Origin: Torymus aiolomorphi
Lineage: Eukaryota > Arthropoda > Insecta > Hymenoptera > Torymidae
Assembly: GCA_036365515.1 (NCBI GenBank)
Contig: CM070874.1
Span: 212,468,297-212,532,296, forward strand
DNA: 64,000 nt
Reading direction: 5' to 3'
Shown here: one piece after another, positions 47,211-58,393 of the stretch
How the letters are laid out: each line of letters begins with the position of its first letter
Numbering within the stretch: the stretch's first letter is position 1
Translations under genes and position numbers: made by a program
The notes under the pieces: generated by a model
Database searches by the model: none
What the model was told of the DNA's origin: nothing
Seen by the model: only the letters and a program-made list of their open reading frames with translations

Positions 47211-47345
47211 AACGGATAGGCAAACATTAAAAATGAAATTCTCCCTAAAAAAAGAGAAAAACGGATAAGCAAACATTAAAAAATGAAATTCTCCTTAAAA
47301 AAAGAGAAAAACGGATAAGCGAACATTAAAAAATGAAATTCGCGA
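47211..47345. repeat. 50-bp tandem repeat after the orphan gene
   Basis: ACGGATAAGC-type words at 47212, 47261 and 47311 with the shared ACATTAAAAAATGAAATTC. It lies just after the stop codon, in the presumed 3' untranslated region. Confidence 0.85.
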
Positions 47346-48013
47346 GTTAGTTAAGTTTAATTAAGTTTATATAGTATTTTATGTATAATTTTTTATAGTA
47401 TTTCACTATTAATAGTATATAAATAATTTTTATAATATTTACACTATATTTGGCATAATCATTATTGTATTAAAACTATTAATTAATTTTGTATGATTTC
47501 AATGATCTACCTTGTCAACGTTTCAGGCATTCAATTACGCCTCTTCTCTCAATATATTTAATAAAATATATTTAATAAAATAATTACCACGCATCATTTC
47601 TTATACCCTACGGGGCATATATGAACTCTTCGAGTAGATAGTATCCCCCTCCCCTCCCACTCTACATTCTCACTATGTACCTCTCACTCACGCGTCCCTC
47701 ACTTGTGGCCCACTGCCACGTCATCTGCTAAGATTTTAAAAGTATTGCATAAGGCTTTATACCAATCATTTAATCTTTAATTTTATTATAATGTAAGTTA
47801 AATCTTATAAAATACTATCTAATTATAACTGCCTAATACAACTAAACTGTTTCTATATTATCAAATGCTGATCTAATATTATACAAAATCATTGATTATT
47901 TTAATTTCTCTTCACCTTTTTTTTTTTTATCAATAATTATTTAAAATGATAACATAATTTTTTAATTTTCAGAATACACTTACGAAAAAAAAGTCTTTTT
48001 TTAATTTGAAAAA
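47346..48013 (+). other. Upstream region of the polymerase gene
   Basis: AT-rich, with a pyrimidine-rich stretch at about 47640-47700. TTTTAATTTTCAG ending at 47972 is a good acceptor, so a leader intron may precede the polymerase ATG at 48014. Confidence 0.4.
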
Positions 48014-51000
48014 ATGGATGAAGTTAAAGATCTTTGTCAGGAACATGTGAAAATTTTTGAAGAGGTGGAAAATATTTTAATATATAAATCTATGGATTCC
48101 GAAGTTATTGAACAATGGGTAGAACAATGTGTTTTATCATTAGATAGTCTTCGGGAATTATTGAGAAAAAGAACGCTGACAACAGCTCAAAAACAATCTA
48201 TTTTATACGCCATAGCAAGGATTGAGAGTATCAAAGCAAAGCTTGATGCTATAGGAAAAACTGGTTATGGAATAGTACCAGATTTAAAAACGGATGAAAT
48301 CGAGCATCGAGTTCGTTGGATTGATATTGAAAGTGCTTTTAATAAAAGGGTGAGAACTAGTATAATTGCAAATCTTGTACATATAGATATATCAACCTTT
48401 TTAAAGGACGCCTCAGTATTGTTCTGCCAACAAGTGAAGAAAATTTTGAAAGATATTCGATGTGCCATGAAAATTAACACTGTACTATCTTGTTCATTCA
48501 AGAAACTTTCTTCTGATGTAAATGATGATTCACAGGAAAGTATTGAAACGAAACATTTCAATACGCCAAACGCTGAAGTGGTTTTAGGTACATCTTTAAG
48601 TGAATGGTTTGATAATCATGTTTTAAATAAACTTTTGGCTGAGGTAGAAGAATTTCAAGAAAAAGATTCTGGATGGACTTTAAATTCTATTATTAATATT
48701 CAAATTAATATGAATAAGTTCAATCCATTGCGCAGTGGTAATTCATATTTACCTTTACCACCATTTTTAGATAAAAAAAATGCCTGCATTAATATTCAAA
48801 ACAAAGATAATCAATGCTTTAAATGGGCAATATTATCTGCTTTGTATCCAGTAAACCGTAAAAATCATCCTAACAGGGTTAGCAATTATCTTCAGTATGA
48901 AAATAATTTAAATATGACAGGTATAGAATTCCCTGTTACGATAAAAAAAATTTTCAAGTTTGAAAAACAAAACCCTTTAATATCGGTTAATGTCTTCGGA
49001 TTGCATGAGAAAAATGTGATTCCCTTTTATTTGACACATGAAAAAAAGAAAATCATGTAAATCTTCTTTTATTAGAAAAAACAATTAAGGGACAGCTGAA
49101 ATCACATTACATATATATAAAAAATTTATCACGTCTAGTAGGAGGAAGTTTATCACATAGAAAAAAGAAGCGATATATATGTGATAGATGTTTAAATTTT
49201 TTCTTTAATGAAAATAATTTAAAAGAGCATGAAAGAATATGTAAGAATATTAATGATTGCAAGGTGAAACTTCCTATAAAAGGTAAAGATATCATCTATT
49301 TTAAAAATTTTAATTATAAAGAAAGATTACCATTCACAATATATGCAGATTGTGAATGTCTGTTAAAGCCTGTACTAGAAAACCAGGAAGATGAAGGTTT
49401 GGCTAATACTTTATCGTTTCAAAAACATGAAATGTTTAGTATAGGATATTATTTGAAGTGCAGTTTTGATGACTCTTTATCTGAATATAGATTTTATCGT
49501 GGGGTTAAACCAGCTATGTGGTTTGCTAGTGAATTGAAGGTAATACATGACCGTATTACTAATTTATATACAAACCCACGATCTATGCCAATTTTAACAC
49601 CGATAGAAATGATTAATTATTTCAATTCAAAAATTTGTCACATTTGTAACAAATTATTAGAAAACAGTGATAAGGTAAGAGATCATTGTCATCTCTCAGG
49701 AAAATATCGCGGTCCTGCTCATGCTAACTGTAATTTGAATTATCAAGATTCAAGAACGATTCCTGTGATATTTCATAACTTAAGTGGTTATGATGCTCAC
49801 TTTATAATTAATGATATATCGAATTATATGAAAGGTGATGTTGATTTACTTCCATTGACTAAGGAGAAGTATATTTCTTTTACAAAACATGTTGAGAAAA
49901 GTGATATTAAATTTCGCTTTGTAGATTCATTTAGATTTATGCCATCTTCTTTAGAAAAATTAGCTTCATATTTAAGTGAATATAAAATTGTTTCAAAGGA
50001 GTTTTCATCTTTAGAAAAAGAAAAAATCAGTCTTTTAACGAAGAAAGGCGTTCTGCCTTACGAGTACCTGGATTCGTGGGAAAAGTTGGATGAAACTGAG
50101 TTACCTGAAAAACAAAATTTTTCAGTGTGCTAAATGGTTCAACCATATCTGATGAAGATTATGAACATGCACAAAAAGTATGGAATACCTTTAGTATTCA
50201 TACCCTTGGAGAATATTCAGATCTTTATATGAAGACAGATGTTTTATTATTAGCTGATGTTTTTGAAAATTTTCGTGATCAAAGTATAAACGTATATGGT
50301 TTAGATCCAGCTCATTATTATACTACTCCAGGATTTGCATGGGATGCAATGCTAAAGTATACTGGCATACAATTAAAATTATTAATTGATATAGATATGA
50401 TTTTATTCATAGAAAGAGGTATAAGAGGTGGATTAAGTCAGTGCTCTCATCGCTACGCAGCTGCAAATCATAAATATATGACTGAAAATTATGATAAAAA
50501 TAAAGAAAATACATATCTAATATATTTAGATGCTAATAATTTATATGGTTGGGCAATGACTCAATGTCTCCCTTATGATTCCTTTGAGTGGATAGACGAC
50601 TGTGAAAATTTAGATTTTTTCATAGATGATGATGCACCTTACGGGTACATTTTAGAAGTAGATTTAGAATATCCTTCAGAAATACATGACATTCATAACA
50701 ACTTACCTTTTTGTCCTGAGCAAGCAAAACCACCGGGATCAAAACAGGAAAAACTTTTGGCTACACTTTCGTATAAAAAAAATTATGTTATACACTATCG
50801 AGCACTTAAACAAGCTGTCAAAAATGGACTTCAGCTTGTTAAAATTCATAAAGTATTGAAATTTAAACAATCTCCATGGCTTAAGTCTTACATCAATTTA
50901 AATAGTAATATGAGGGCGTTAGCAAAAACTGATTTTGAAAAAAACTTTTTCAAATTGATGAATAATGCTGTATATGGTAAAACTATGGAGAATGTAAGAA

Positions 51001-51742
51001 AACGTGTTGATGTCAAGCTATCAACTAAATGGGCTGGAAGGTATGGCGTAGAAGCACAAATATCAAGTCCCCTTTTTCATAGTATTAGTATTTTTGATGA
51101 AAATTTAGTAGCTATCCAGCTTAAAAAAGTTGAAGTTTTGTTAGATAAACCAATTTACGTTGGACTTTCAGTTTTAGACATTTCTAAAACTCTGATTTAT
51201 GATTTTCATTAAAGTTATATGAAAAAAATGTATAAAGAAAATTGTAAGCTTCTTTATACAGACACAGACAGCTTGATTTATGCTGTTGAATGTGATGATT
51301 TTTATGCTGATATGAAAAAAAATCTCTCAAAGTTTGATACTTCAGACTATCCCAGTGAAAACATCTTTAATATGCCTCATGCAAATAAAAAAATTGTTGG
51401 TCTTATGAAAGATGAGTGTAATGGTCAGATTCTTACAGAATTCGTTGGCTTAAGAAGTAAAATGTACAGTACTCGCGTTTATGGTCAAGATCATATGAAA
51501 AAAATAAAAGGTATTAAGGTTTCAGTTGTTAAAAAACTATAAAGTTTGATGATTTTGTAGATTGTTTGCAAAATTTATCTATTAAAAAACGACAACAGTA
51601 TTCCATAAGATCCCGACTCCATAATGTAGAAACTATAAAGCAGTTAAAGATTGCCTTAAGTCCATATGATGATAAAAGATATGTTCAAGACAATAATATA
51701 GATACTTTAGCATGGGGTCATTATAAAATAAATAATAAGTGA
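48014..51742 (+). pseudogene. polB: Maverick protein-primed type B DNA polymerase (interrupted)
   Basis: The reading frame runs from ATG 48014 through five segments. N-terminal part: IDIESAFNKRVRT, EEFQEKDSGWTL, CFKWAILSALYPV. A one-base shift in an A-run near 49040-49050 precedes a C2H2-like stretch (YICDRCLNFF). Exonuclease motifs: YADCEC, HNLSGYDAHF, YSDLYMKTD. Polymerase motifs: YLDANNLYGWAM (A), KLMNNAVYGKTMENV (B), LYTDTDSLIY (C). Further breaks are a shift near 50125, an in-frame TAA at 51210-51212 between B and C, and a shift at an A-run near 51532. All catalytic residues remain. The last segment ends LAWGHYKINNK. The breaks could be decay or, at A-runs, sequence error. Confidence 0.9.
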
Positions 51743-51826
51743 GTATATTTTTTTGTATAATAGTAATTTATATATTAATTTATAGTAAATATTCTACATA
51801 TGTAATATAGAAATTTATTATTTTAG
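51739..51826 (+). other. Possible 88-bp intron joining polymerase to the PPP1R15-like ORF
   Basis: GTGAGT at 51739-51744 overlaps the polymerase stop codon, and TTATTATTTTAG ends at 51826. Removing 88 bp would put the PPP1R15-like ORF in frame with the polymerase end. If it is retained, the polymerase stops at 51740-51742 and the small ORF stands alone. Confidence 0.4.
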
Positions 51827-51833
51827 GTGTCCA

Positions 51834-52022
51834 ATGCGTGTTAAAAAGAATGTACATTTTGATGAAAAGCTAACTGTTCATGTAATGCATGCGTGGAGGT
51901 TTGCATATCATAAGGCTCGGTGTGGAGAATGGGAACAAATTGCTCGTGACAGAGAACGTTTTAGGAGAAGAATTGATAAAGTTAATAAAATTTTGCATCC
52001 AATTCTTGTAAAAAAAATGTAA
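51834..52022 (+). CDS. PPP1R15 (GADD34)-like PP1-binding protein, 62 aa
   Basis: ATG at 51834 starts a 62-codon ORF that is almost only the PPP1R15 functional core. K5-N6-V7-H8-F9 fits the RVxF-type PP1 docking motif; residues 15-47 follow the family signature: VH..., W21, FAY (23-25), AR (28-29), G31, WE (33-34), ARDR (37-40), RF (42-43), RRI (45-47). In cells PPP1R15 proteins bring PP1 to phospho-eIF2-alpha and restore translation under stress; large DNA viruses carry short homologues of this core. Host origin by capture is inferred. The ORF has no lesions, unlike the polymerase upstream. An AATAAA (52037-52042) follows. It converges with the integrase fragment 25 bp away. Confidence 0.85.
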   Translation: MRVKKNVHFDEKLTVHVMHAWRFAYHKARCGEWEQIARDRERFRRRIDKVNKILHPILVKKM

Positions 52023-52047
52023 GGAAATAGGTATTAAATAAAAACAA

Positions 52048-52725
52048 TTAGTTCATCTTATTTACAATTTTATTTATTCCTAAATCACTTTTTTTTATCC
52101 AACTATTATGAGACTTATCAAAACCTAACCATTTTACATAAATTTTATCGCCATGTTTTTTTATAATTTTTTCTACTAAGTAAATATCAGGATATTTAGT
52201 CTTCATAAGTTCTTCTTCATAGAATCCGCCAGCGATTGGTTTATCTTGATAATCTTTCAAATGATATGTAAATGGTGATGTAGGTAATACTTTATATATT
52301 GTAAAAATTTCTGTAGACCAGTTTGGTGTATATCCTTTCTCGAAAACAGTTTTATTTTTACTTATTCGAACTTTATCACCAAGTTTAAATTTTGCACGCC
52401 TACAAGGACGTTTAGAGGTTTTCTGATGAATGCATAAACGATTATAAACTTTATTAACTGTTGTAGAATTAACATCTGCGGGCTTCATACCAATCGTTCG
52501 GTGCTTAGTATTATTATACTGTAAAGTTAGGTCTTGCAAAATATCTATCCATTTATAACTGCCTTGTAAACTAAAGTTTTTCCACATTTTGTTTTTTAAT
52601 GTACGATTAAAACGTTCACAAATTGAGGCTTTGAGTTTGCTATAGGATGAATATAGATTTATATTATATTTTAGCATTAAACTTTCAAATTCTTTATTAT
52701 AAAATTCTAATTTTTTACATAGCAC
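52048..52725 (-). pseudogene. int: Maverick integrase C-terminal part with chromodomain
   Basis: The frame holds EFYNKEFESLMLKYNINLYSS, SICERFNRTLKNKMW (the catalytic Glu region), YNNTKHRTIGMKPADV, an SH3-like stretch (FKLGDKVRISK) and a chromodomain-like C-terminus (YLVEKIIKKHG, IYVKWLGFDKSHNSWI). The zinc finger and both catalytic Asp residues are absent: upstream of LEFYN the sequence is already the minisatellite of the right inverted repeat. No true ATG begins the frame. The gene was cut by growth or conversion of the repeat. It cannot be catalytic on its own. Confidence 0.9.
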
Positions 52726-53962
52726 GTATCACGAATTTATAAGTTATTCATTTTTCTAAGACATTCTCAGCTATTGAACTTTAACTTTTCAGTCTCTCTG
52801 TAGGGACTTTAATTTTTTTCATAACACGTATCATGAATTTATAAGTTACTTTAAAATTTCTTACTTTAATGAATTCATATTTTTTTCTAAGATATTCTCA
52901 GCTGTTGAACTTTAACTTTTCAGTCTCTTTGTAGGGACTTTAATTTTTTTCATAACACGTATCATGAATTTATAAGTTACTTTAAAATTTCTTACTTTAA
53001 TGAATTCATATTTTTTTCTAAGATATTCTCAGCTGTTGAACTTTAACTTTTCAGTCTCTTCTTAGGGACTTTAATTTTTTGCATAGCACGTATCGTGAAT
53101 TTATAAATTATTAATTTTTTCTAAGACATTCTCAGCTATTAAACTTTAACTTTTCAGTCTCTTTGTAGGGACTTTAATTTTTTCACAGCACGTATCATGA
53201 ATTTATAAGTTACTTTAAAATTTCTTACTTTAATGAATTCATATTTTTTTCTAAGATATTCTCAGCTGTTGAACTTTAACTTTTCAGTCTCTTTATAGGG
53301 ACTTTAATTTTTTTCATAACACGTATCATGAATTTATAAGTTACTTTAAAATTTCTTACTTTAATGAATTCATATTTTTTTCTAAGATATTCTCAGCTGT
53401 TGAACTTTAACTTTTCAGTCTCTTCTTAGGAACTTTAATTTTTTGAATAGCACGTATCGTGAATTTATAAATTATTAATTTTTTCTAAGACATTCTCAGC
53501 TATTAAACTTTAACTTTTCAGTCTCTTTGTAGGGACTTTAATTTTTTCACAGCACGTATCATGAATTTATAAGTTACTTTAAAATTTCTTACTTTAATGA
53601 ATTCATATTTTTTTCTAAGATATTCTCAGCTGTTGAACTTTAACTTTTCAGTCTCTTCTTAGGGACTTTAATTTTTTACATAGCACGTATCATGAATTTA
53701 TAATTTATTTTCACATCTCTTACTTTAACTTTTTCACATATAATGAGTTCATATTTTTTTTTTCTAAGATTTTCTCAGCTATTGTACTTTAACTTTTCAA
53801 TCTCTCCGTAGGGACTTTAATTTTTTACATTGCATGTATTATGAATTAATAAGTTATTATCACATCTTTCACTCTAACTTTTAACACTATTATATTAACT
53901 CTACTTTTTTTCTTGAATAATATTCAAATAATGTTATCTACATTTCCAGTATATAACTTATC

Positions 53963-54493
53963 ATGGACCTAATTGTAGATACACAAGGTTTTAAAGATAA
54001 CAACGGCAATTTTATATTTAAAGAAATTGCTTATATAGATCCTAATGCGTTAAATCCGGTGCCGTACGTTGCGACATTTCAACCACCCTGTGATTGGAGT
54101 GATTTAGACCAGAATGTAAAAATTTTAAATAGATATTTACAATCCAATCTGCACGGAATTCATTGGGAACACGGAGAGGTGCCGTATTCATACCTGTCAA
54201 CGGCTTTCGACAAATTGAAAGAAAAAGCGCAGGGGTCGTTATTAACAATTTGGGTCAAAGGTGAACACAAAAAACACTGGCTGCAACCCTATTTCGATAA
54301 TATAAGAAACTTGGAGGATTTGGGTTGTCCATCTATAAGAACTCCTGGATTTATACGACCGCTAGCCTGCATTAATCATTGTCCCGGGTGGAAACAGAAT
54401 TGTTCAGTTGAAATAGTTTGCGCTTTATACCGCTGGGTGGAAGACTTGAGAGAGCAATATTCAACCCCTGAAAGTTCTCATACGTCAGAATAA
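53963..54493 (+). CDS. 176-aa TIR protein, right copy
   Basis: Intact copy of the gene at 41715-42245, starting MDLIVDTQGF and ending SSHTSE. It differs from the left copy at three residues. Transcribed outward. A donor GTAAGTAA lies just past the stop (54498), and the next gene starts right after an acceptor. Confidence 0.65.
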   Translation: MDLIVDTQGFKDNNGNFIFKEIAYIDPNALNPVPYVATFQPPCDWSDLDQNVKILNRYLQSNLHGIHWEHGEVPYSYLSTAFDKLKEKAQGSLLTIWVKGEHKKHWLQPYFDNIRNLEDLGCPSIRTPGFIRPLACINHCPGWKQNCSVEIVCALYRWVEDLREQYSTPESSHTSE

Positions 54494-54497
54494 ATAA

Positions 54498-54551
54498 GTA
54501 AGTAATTCTATAAAAAAAATATAAATAATAATTTATCATTTCTTTTTTCAG
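54498..54551 (+). other. Mini-intron between the two TIR genes
   Basis: GTAAGTAATTC at 54498 and TTTCTTTTTTCAG ending about 54551 fit a ~54-bp intron that lies between the stop of the 176-aa ORF and the ATG of the 96-aa ORF. The same is present inverted in the left repeat. It suggests that both ORFs are on one transcript. Confidence 0.5.
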
Positions 54552-54553
54552 TC

Positions 54554-54844
54554 ATGGACCTCATAAATGAAGCAGCGAGAAGTCCATCATACCTGCCCAC
54601 AAAACGACTACGGGACTTGGAGCTAAATAAACAGTATAAGATAACCTCATTAAAAAAGGTATCCACTAAATACGGCTTAAAAATTGTTCTTGAATTAGAC
54701 AGTAGTTTTGACATTTTCCTTCCAAGTAAAGTTAATTCTTTATTACTGGAGAAGCCAGAGGCGCTTCTCTACATAGAGTCAGAATTAGTTAATAGAGAAG
54801 TCTTCGACAAATCTTTAGGTGGATGCCTTCTAGAATTTATATAA
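54554..54844 (+). CDS. 96-aa TIR protein, right copy
   Basis: Intact copy of the gene at 41363-41653. Two residues differ (N/Y and V/D in the C-terminal third). The ATG follows a splice acceptor by two bases. Same OB-like strand pattern; function inferred only. Confidence 0.6.
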   Translation: MDLINEAARSPSYLPTKRLRDLELNKQYKITSLKKVSTKYGLKIVLELDSSFDIFLPSKVNSLLLEKPEALLYIESELVNREVFDKSLGGCLLEFI

Positions 54845-57754
54845 TTATAAGTTTTTAGATAATTTTCTCTTTAACTTTAATTTTAAATTTTCAAAGTTAT
54901 TTGCTAAATTGTAATACTTTTTAATTAAGATGTTCACTAGTTTCTAAATATATTTTTATAGTAGAAAGATTAATTTGAAACTTTTTATACTCGTAGATTA
55001 AGATGTATTCTACTATGTATTACTTTTAAGCTTTTTTAAATAAATATGAAAAAGCTTTTTTAAATAAATATGAAATAATCTTACATATCTTTTTTATTTT
55101 CCCTTAAAGTTTCCACATCCCAATGTCCTCTATGAAATATTTATTCTTATAATAGAAAATTTTCCTTAAAAACTAACTTGTTTAAATATTTTAAAGTTTC
55201 TTTTGAATTTAAAAATAGTCATTTAATATTGTTAATATAAATTTCATTGAATTGCTCATCATTAACTTTTTAAAATTTCTATGAACTTATAAAATATCTT
55301 TGTAGAATCTTATACAATATAAAATATACTGATTGAATATACTAAGATAAAATATACTTATAAAATATAAGACTACTTATAATTAACAAATAACACTATA
55401 TGAATATTATAAAAATATTCTATATTCACTTACAACATAACATCACATGAGGGCCCCATGCCCCCTGCAACATGACATACGTACGCATTTTATCGATGGA
55501 GTAAATGTTCAATGCGCCCTCTACCGGGCCTCTCGCATGGTGACTTTGCACCCTACCTTACCGACGGACGGTAAGTAGTGCTCGGTGGGTAAGTGGCGCG
55601 GGAGCCGCTCTGGCGCCGTAGCCGCGCTAACACTATATGAATATTATAAAAATATTCTATATTCACTTACAACATAACGTCACATGAGGGCCCCATGCCC
55701 CCTGCAACATGACATACGTACGCATTTTATCGATGGAGTAAATGTTCAATGCGCCCTCTACCGGGCCTCTCGCATGGTGACTTTGCACCCTACCTTACCG
55801 ACGGACGGTAAGTAGTGCTCGGTGGGTAAGTGGCGCGGGAGCCGCTCTGGCGCGGAATATAAGACTACTTATAATTAACAAATTTAAACACTATATGAAT
55901 ATTATAAAAATATTCTATATTCACTTACAACATAACATCACATGAGGGCCCCATGCCCCCTGCAACATGACATACGTATGCATTTTATCGATGGAGTAAA
56001 TGTTCAATGCGCCCTCTACCGGGCCTCTCGCATGGTGACTTTGCACCCTACCTTACCGACGGACGGTAAGTAGTGCTCGGTGGGTAAGTGGCGCGGGAGC
56101 CGCTCTGGCGCGGTAGCCGCGCTGCCCCTACTACTTCGAGGAATATTCGTTTCCCTCTTGGAGGTCGAGATATCAGGACCTGATGCCAGACAATTACGAT
56201 CGAGGGTCAGGTATCCGGCCGCTATTCAATCTTCTTCCTACTTTGCTGATTGAGCATAAACAAAATGGCAGACAAAGCAAAGAAAGCAACAGATGAATAC
56301 CGGGCGAGGATGAGGGAGTTGACCAACAATAGGGAATATCGAGTCAGGTTTCATGATTTAATGAAGCAAACTGTGGAAGAGGTCGAGAAGAATTTACAGG
56401 AGTTAAACCTCAATGACCAAGGAAGTCACCGTGCAAAAGCCGAAAGATTGTTTCGAGCCTGCCTAAGGATGGTCGGGGTGACGGAAGTGCCATGGTTTCC
56501 GGATACGCACGAGGCCACAGGAAAGGAGGTACCACTGGAGGACGAAATGGAGATGGCCTGCAGCGAGCTCGAGACAGCATACGATATGGAGGAGGAAAAC
56601 ATATTGGCTCAACAGTGAGTTGAGGATCCATCCAGAAACACTCTCCACGTTACTCCAGAGGCCAATATTGAGGAAACCACAAACCAACGAACGACCGATA
56701 GGAGAAACGTACAAATCCTAATGGCATCGAACGAAGCACAGGGTTCTCCGGGTCCAAGTAACACAGGAGGGGTCACAAGGATCACTATCAACAAGGACCA
56801 TGGAAAAATCTCTAGGCGGGGGGAAACGACGTGGTCGAGGATCTTAGCGGACGATCGATATCTATTGCCACCGCAACTACGTCCACTGGAGCCAGCGGCC
56901 AGAGCAGAGTGGGGAACGGACCTGCCTAGGGTACGTCAGCCTTCTAAAAGTTTCGTCAATATTCAAAATACAATAAGAGAGAATATATCGTACCACAATT
57001 TGAGGGCCAAACAAACGAGAGAAGGGTCGAGGTAGCCACAACATCTCGAACGCTAAACGGAAAGGACGGACTTGGATGATGAATACGAGTCGAGAGGGGG
57101 ACAATTTGTATGGGTGAATAAATAACCCTTACCTAAAGCCACCCCCCGTCGTCGACGAAGAATCTCACTACCAGACGACTCAAGTTCTAGTTCTGACGAG
57201 GAGATTCCATTGCTTTCGTCGAGCAGATTGAGAGCAGACTTCCGCGACCTAAGCCCACAAAGTGACGACTCAAGAAGCAGGCACAAAGCCCTTCGCGCTC
57301 GACGAAACCAAGGTAACGACTTATATGAACAACAGCAAAGGCTGCACAGAAGGAATCGCCACGAGAGCCCGCCCATACTTCGAGACAATAGTCTCCATGT
57401 AATTAAAACATTAAAAAGCTGGGGCTTGCGATACTCAGGGCAGGACAAGGACTCGCCGGAACAGTTTCTATCACGCCTAAAGGCATGCAGTCGTGCAACC
57501 GGAATCTGTGACGAACAACTATTACCATGTCTTGCAAGCGTGTTATCGAAAGAGGCGGATGATTGGTACTATGTAAATCAGTATGACATGGAACTATGGG
57601 ACTTTGCTACTTTCGAGAAGGCATTCAAACGCCAGTTCATCGGAGAACTTCACGAGGATGATGTCATGAAGGAACTCAGAGCGCGCTATCAAGGGAAAAA
57701 AGAAAAGGTGTCTCCATTCTTGACTAAATTACGAAGGATTTTAGCTCACCTTAA

Positions 57755-58393
57755 GGGGGCTAGACACCTTTTTTCTCTGAAATAAGAAGTCACATTTTAA
57801 TACATAAATGTAAACTAATTATTTCATACCTTTTACATATAAAAGTGGGTATATTTACCTTACCTTAAAACTTTCTCCGATGGGCCTTTTATATGGTCCA
57901 GAACCATAGTCATCGATGAAACAAGTTTTTTCACTAACCGTAAGCTTTGAAATTTTCCTGTGGATGGATTGAGTCCAGATTTGAACTAAATTACTCCTGA
58001 ATAGTATAATTCTCATATGAGTGTAGGGATTTTTGATCTAATGAGAAAAAAGAAATTGTGCTGTCTTTCAAGAGTTTTTTTTTTAATTTTTTAAAATTTT
58101 TTATATTTTTTCATAATTTTTCTGATGTAAAAATTTTTTCCGACATTTAATCCTAAATCCCTACACTCATATGAGAATTATACTATTCAGGAGTAATTTA
58201 GTTCAAATCTGGAGTCAATCCATCCACGGGAAAATTTCAAAGCTTACGGTTAGTGAAAAAACTTGTTTCATCGAAAGTTTTGAGGTAAGGTAAATATACC
58301 CACTTTTATATGTAAAAAGTATGAAATAATTAGTTTACATTTATGTATTAAAATGTGACTTCTTATTTCAGAGAAAAAAGGTGTCTAGCCCCC
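57755..58393. mobile_element. Palindromic MITE in gag, TTAA target duplication
   Basis: 639 bp between TTAA copies (57751-57754 and 58394-58397). The ends are GGGGGCTAGACACC and its complement. Nearly the whole element is one inverted repeat with ~300-bp arms around a T-rich loop near 58060-58140; the left arm has about 40 extra bases. TTAA targets are used by piggyBac and Kolobok groups; I cannot choose between them. Confidence 0.9.

Larger units (their letters stand above)
39384..56135. mobile_element. Complete Maverick/Polinton-type element, 16,752 bp
   Basis: The element begins AGTAGTAGGGG and ends CCCCTACTACT, with TCGAGG directly outside each end (39378-39383, 56136-56141). AGT/ACT termini and a 6-bp duplication are diagnostic of Polintons. 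Inside are a protein-primed type B DNA polymerase, a retroviral-type integrase with chromodomain, an orphan spliced gene and a PPP1R15-like ORF. The terminal inverted repeats are exceptionally long (kb scale). I found no FtsK/HerA ATPase, adenain-type protease or capsid gene, so the element is reduced and probably not able to form particles. Confidence 0.93.
52722..56135. repeat. Right terminal inverted repeat of the Maverick (about 3.4 kb)
   Basis: Inverted copy of the left repeat: minisatellite 52730-53830, 176-aa gene, 96-aa gene, AT-rich spacer, and three 237-bp units (about 55388-56124). Between units 2 and 3 a ~30-bp piece of the adjacent spacer (ATAAGACTACTTATAATTAA) is repeated, a trace of unequal exchange. 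Confidence 0.9.

Noticed and set aside
39384..56135. Integrated polydnavirus, nudivirus or parvovirus
   Set aside because: The AGT/ACT ends, 6-bp duplication, protein-primed polymerase and chromodomain integrase are those of Mavericks. No conserved genes of the other groups were seen.
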